Below are positions 5,240-5,643 of a stretch of DNA of 5,643 bases, one piece after another; position 1 is the first letter of the stretch; each line of letters opens with the position of its first letter. The position numbers and the translations under genes are program-made. The DNA comes from an uncultured Kangiella sp. GTDB lineage: Bacteria; Pseudomonadota; Gammaproteobacteria; Enterobacterales; DSM-103792. The stretch is taken from NCBI GenBank assembly GCA_946480585.1, contig CAMLKQ010000154.1:1-5643 (forward strand). Reading direction: 5' to 3'. The notes under the pieces are model-generated. The model saw nothing but the letters and a program-made list of their open reading frames with translations, made no database searches and was not told the origin of the DNA.

Positions 5240-5643
5240 GTGTCGTTGTCCTCGCTGAACCCCGCCCAGCAACAAGCCGTCCGTCACGTCCACACCCCGC
5301 TGCTGGTGCTGGCCGGCGCCGGTTCCGGCAAGACCCTCGCCATCACCCACAAGCTGGCGCACCTGGTCAATTCGCTGCGCTATGCACCGGAATCGATCTA
5401 CGCGGTCACCTTCACCAACAAGGCCGCGCGCGAAATGAAGGAACGCGCCGGCAAGCTGATGGGCGAAACCGCCGGCAAGCTCAACGTCTCGACCTTCCAC
5501 ACGCTCGGCCTCAATTTCATCCGGCAGGAATACAAGGCGCTGCAGATCAAGAGCTCGTTCACCCTGCTCGATGAAGACGACTCGCTGGCGATGCTGCGCG
5601 ACGCCGCCAACTTGAACCAGGTCGACAAGCAGGTGCTGTTCGG
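5240..5643 (+). CDS. rep: ATP-dependent DNA helicase Rep, N-terminal 134 codons (cut by window edge)
   Basis: Rep is a superfamily 1A 3'-5' helicase that works with the replisome to clear proteins from DNA and restart forks. The visible part begins (GTG read as Met) MSLSSLNPAQQAVRHV and shows the Q motif (LNPAQQ, 6-11), Walker A AGAGSGKT (24-31), motif Ia VTFTNKAAREMKER (55-68), and motif Ib STFHTLGLNFI (83-93), followed by the 1B-domain start EYKALQIKSSFTLLDEDDSLAML. 'STFHTLGL' and the short spacing agree with Rep rather than UvrD or PcrA. The GTG start is chosen because it begins one short stretch before LNPAQQ, as in known Rep proteins; GAGAAG 8 nt upstream is a weak Shine-Dalgarno. No ATG is available in frame near the start. 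The gene is open to the right edge, and the remaining roughly 80 percent lies outside the window. Confidence 0.93.
   Translation, partial: MSLSSLNPAQQQAVRHVHTPLLVLAGAGSGKTLAITHKLAHLVNSLRYAPESIYAVTFTNKAAREMKERAGKLMGETAGKLNVSTFHTLGLNFIRQEYKALQIKSSFTLLDEDDSLAMLRDAANLNQVDKQVLF

Noticed and set aside
5185..5574. 129-aa plus-strand frame overlapping the start of rep
   Set aside because: It is out of frame with rep, whose helicase motifs are unmistakable from the GTG at 5240; the frame is Arg/Pro-rich noise.

Overview
The window looks like chromosomal housekeeping DNA from a GC-rich gammaproteobacterium. The grounds are a biosynthetic-type arginine decarboxylase (SpeA), a ubiquinone-biosynthesis accessory factor (UbiK), a ComM/YifB ATPase, and a Rep-type helicase start that closely resembles enterobacterial and pseudomonad Rep. 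I cannot name the genus. I see no CRISPR array, transposase, phage gene, tRNA or rRNA.

Layout. The left part (1-2751) is read on the minus strand: a cut DUF6489 gene at the left edge, a hairpin terminator, speA, and a small secreted DUF4124 protein. From 2752 on, everything is read on the plus strand: ubiK diverges from the DUF4124 gene across 58 bp, then comM, an unrecognised 66-aa protein, a strong terminator, and the first 134 codons of rep, which runs off the right edge.

Functions. SpeA makes agmatine from arginine for putrescine synthesis. UbiK helps the ubiquinone-making Ubi complex. ComM is a hexameric branch-migration helicase used in recombination of incoming DNA. Rep is a 3'-5' replicative accessory helicase. 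DUF4124 is a periplasmic protein of unknown role and DUF6489 a small protein of unknown role. These are separate functions that sit side by side, not one pathway.

The part most worth a second look is 4727-5160. Between comM and rep lies an AT-rich intergenic stretch. It ends in a near-consensus sigma-54 (-24/-12) promoter, followed by a GC hairpin at the predicted transcript start, a perfect Shine-Dalgarno, a GTG-started 66-aa gene of no recognised family, and its own rho-independent terminator. It therefore reads as a self-contained, possibly sigma-54-controlled unit encoding an undescribed small protein. This is a sequence-based hypothesis only. The rest of the window is ordinary apart from start-site details.
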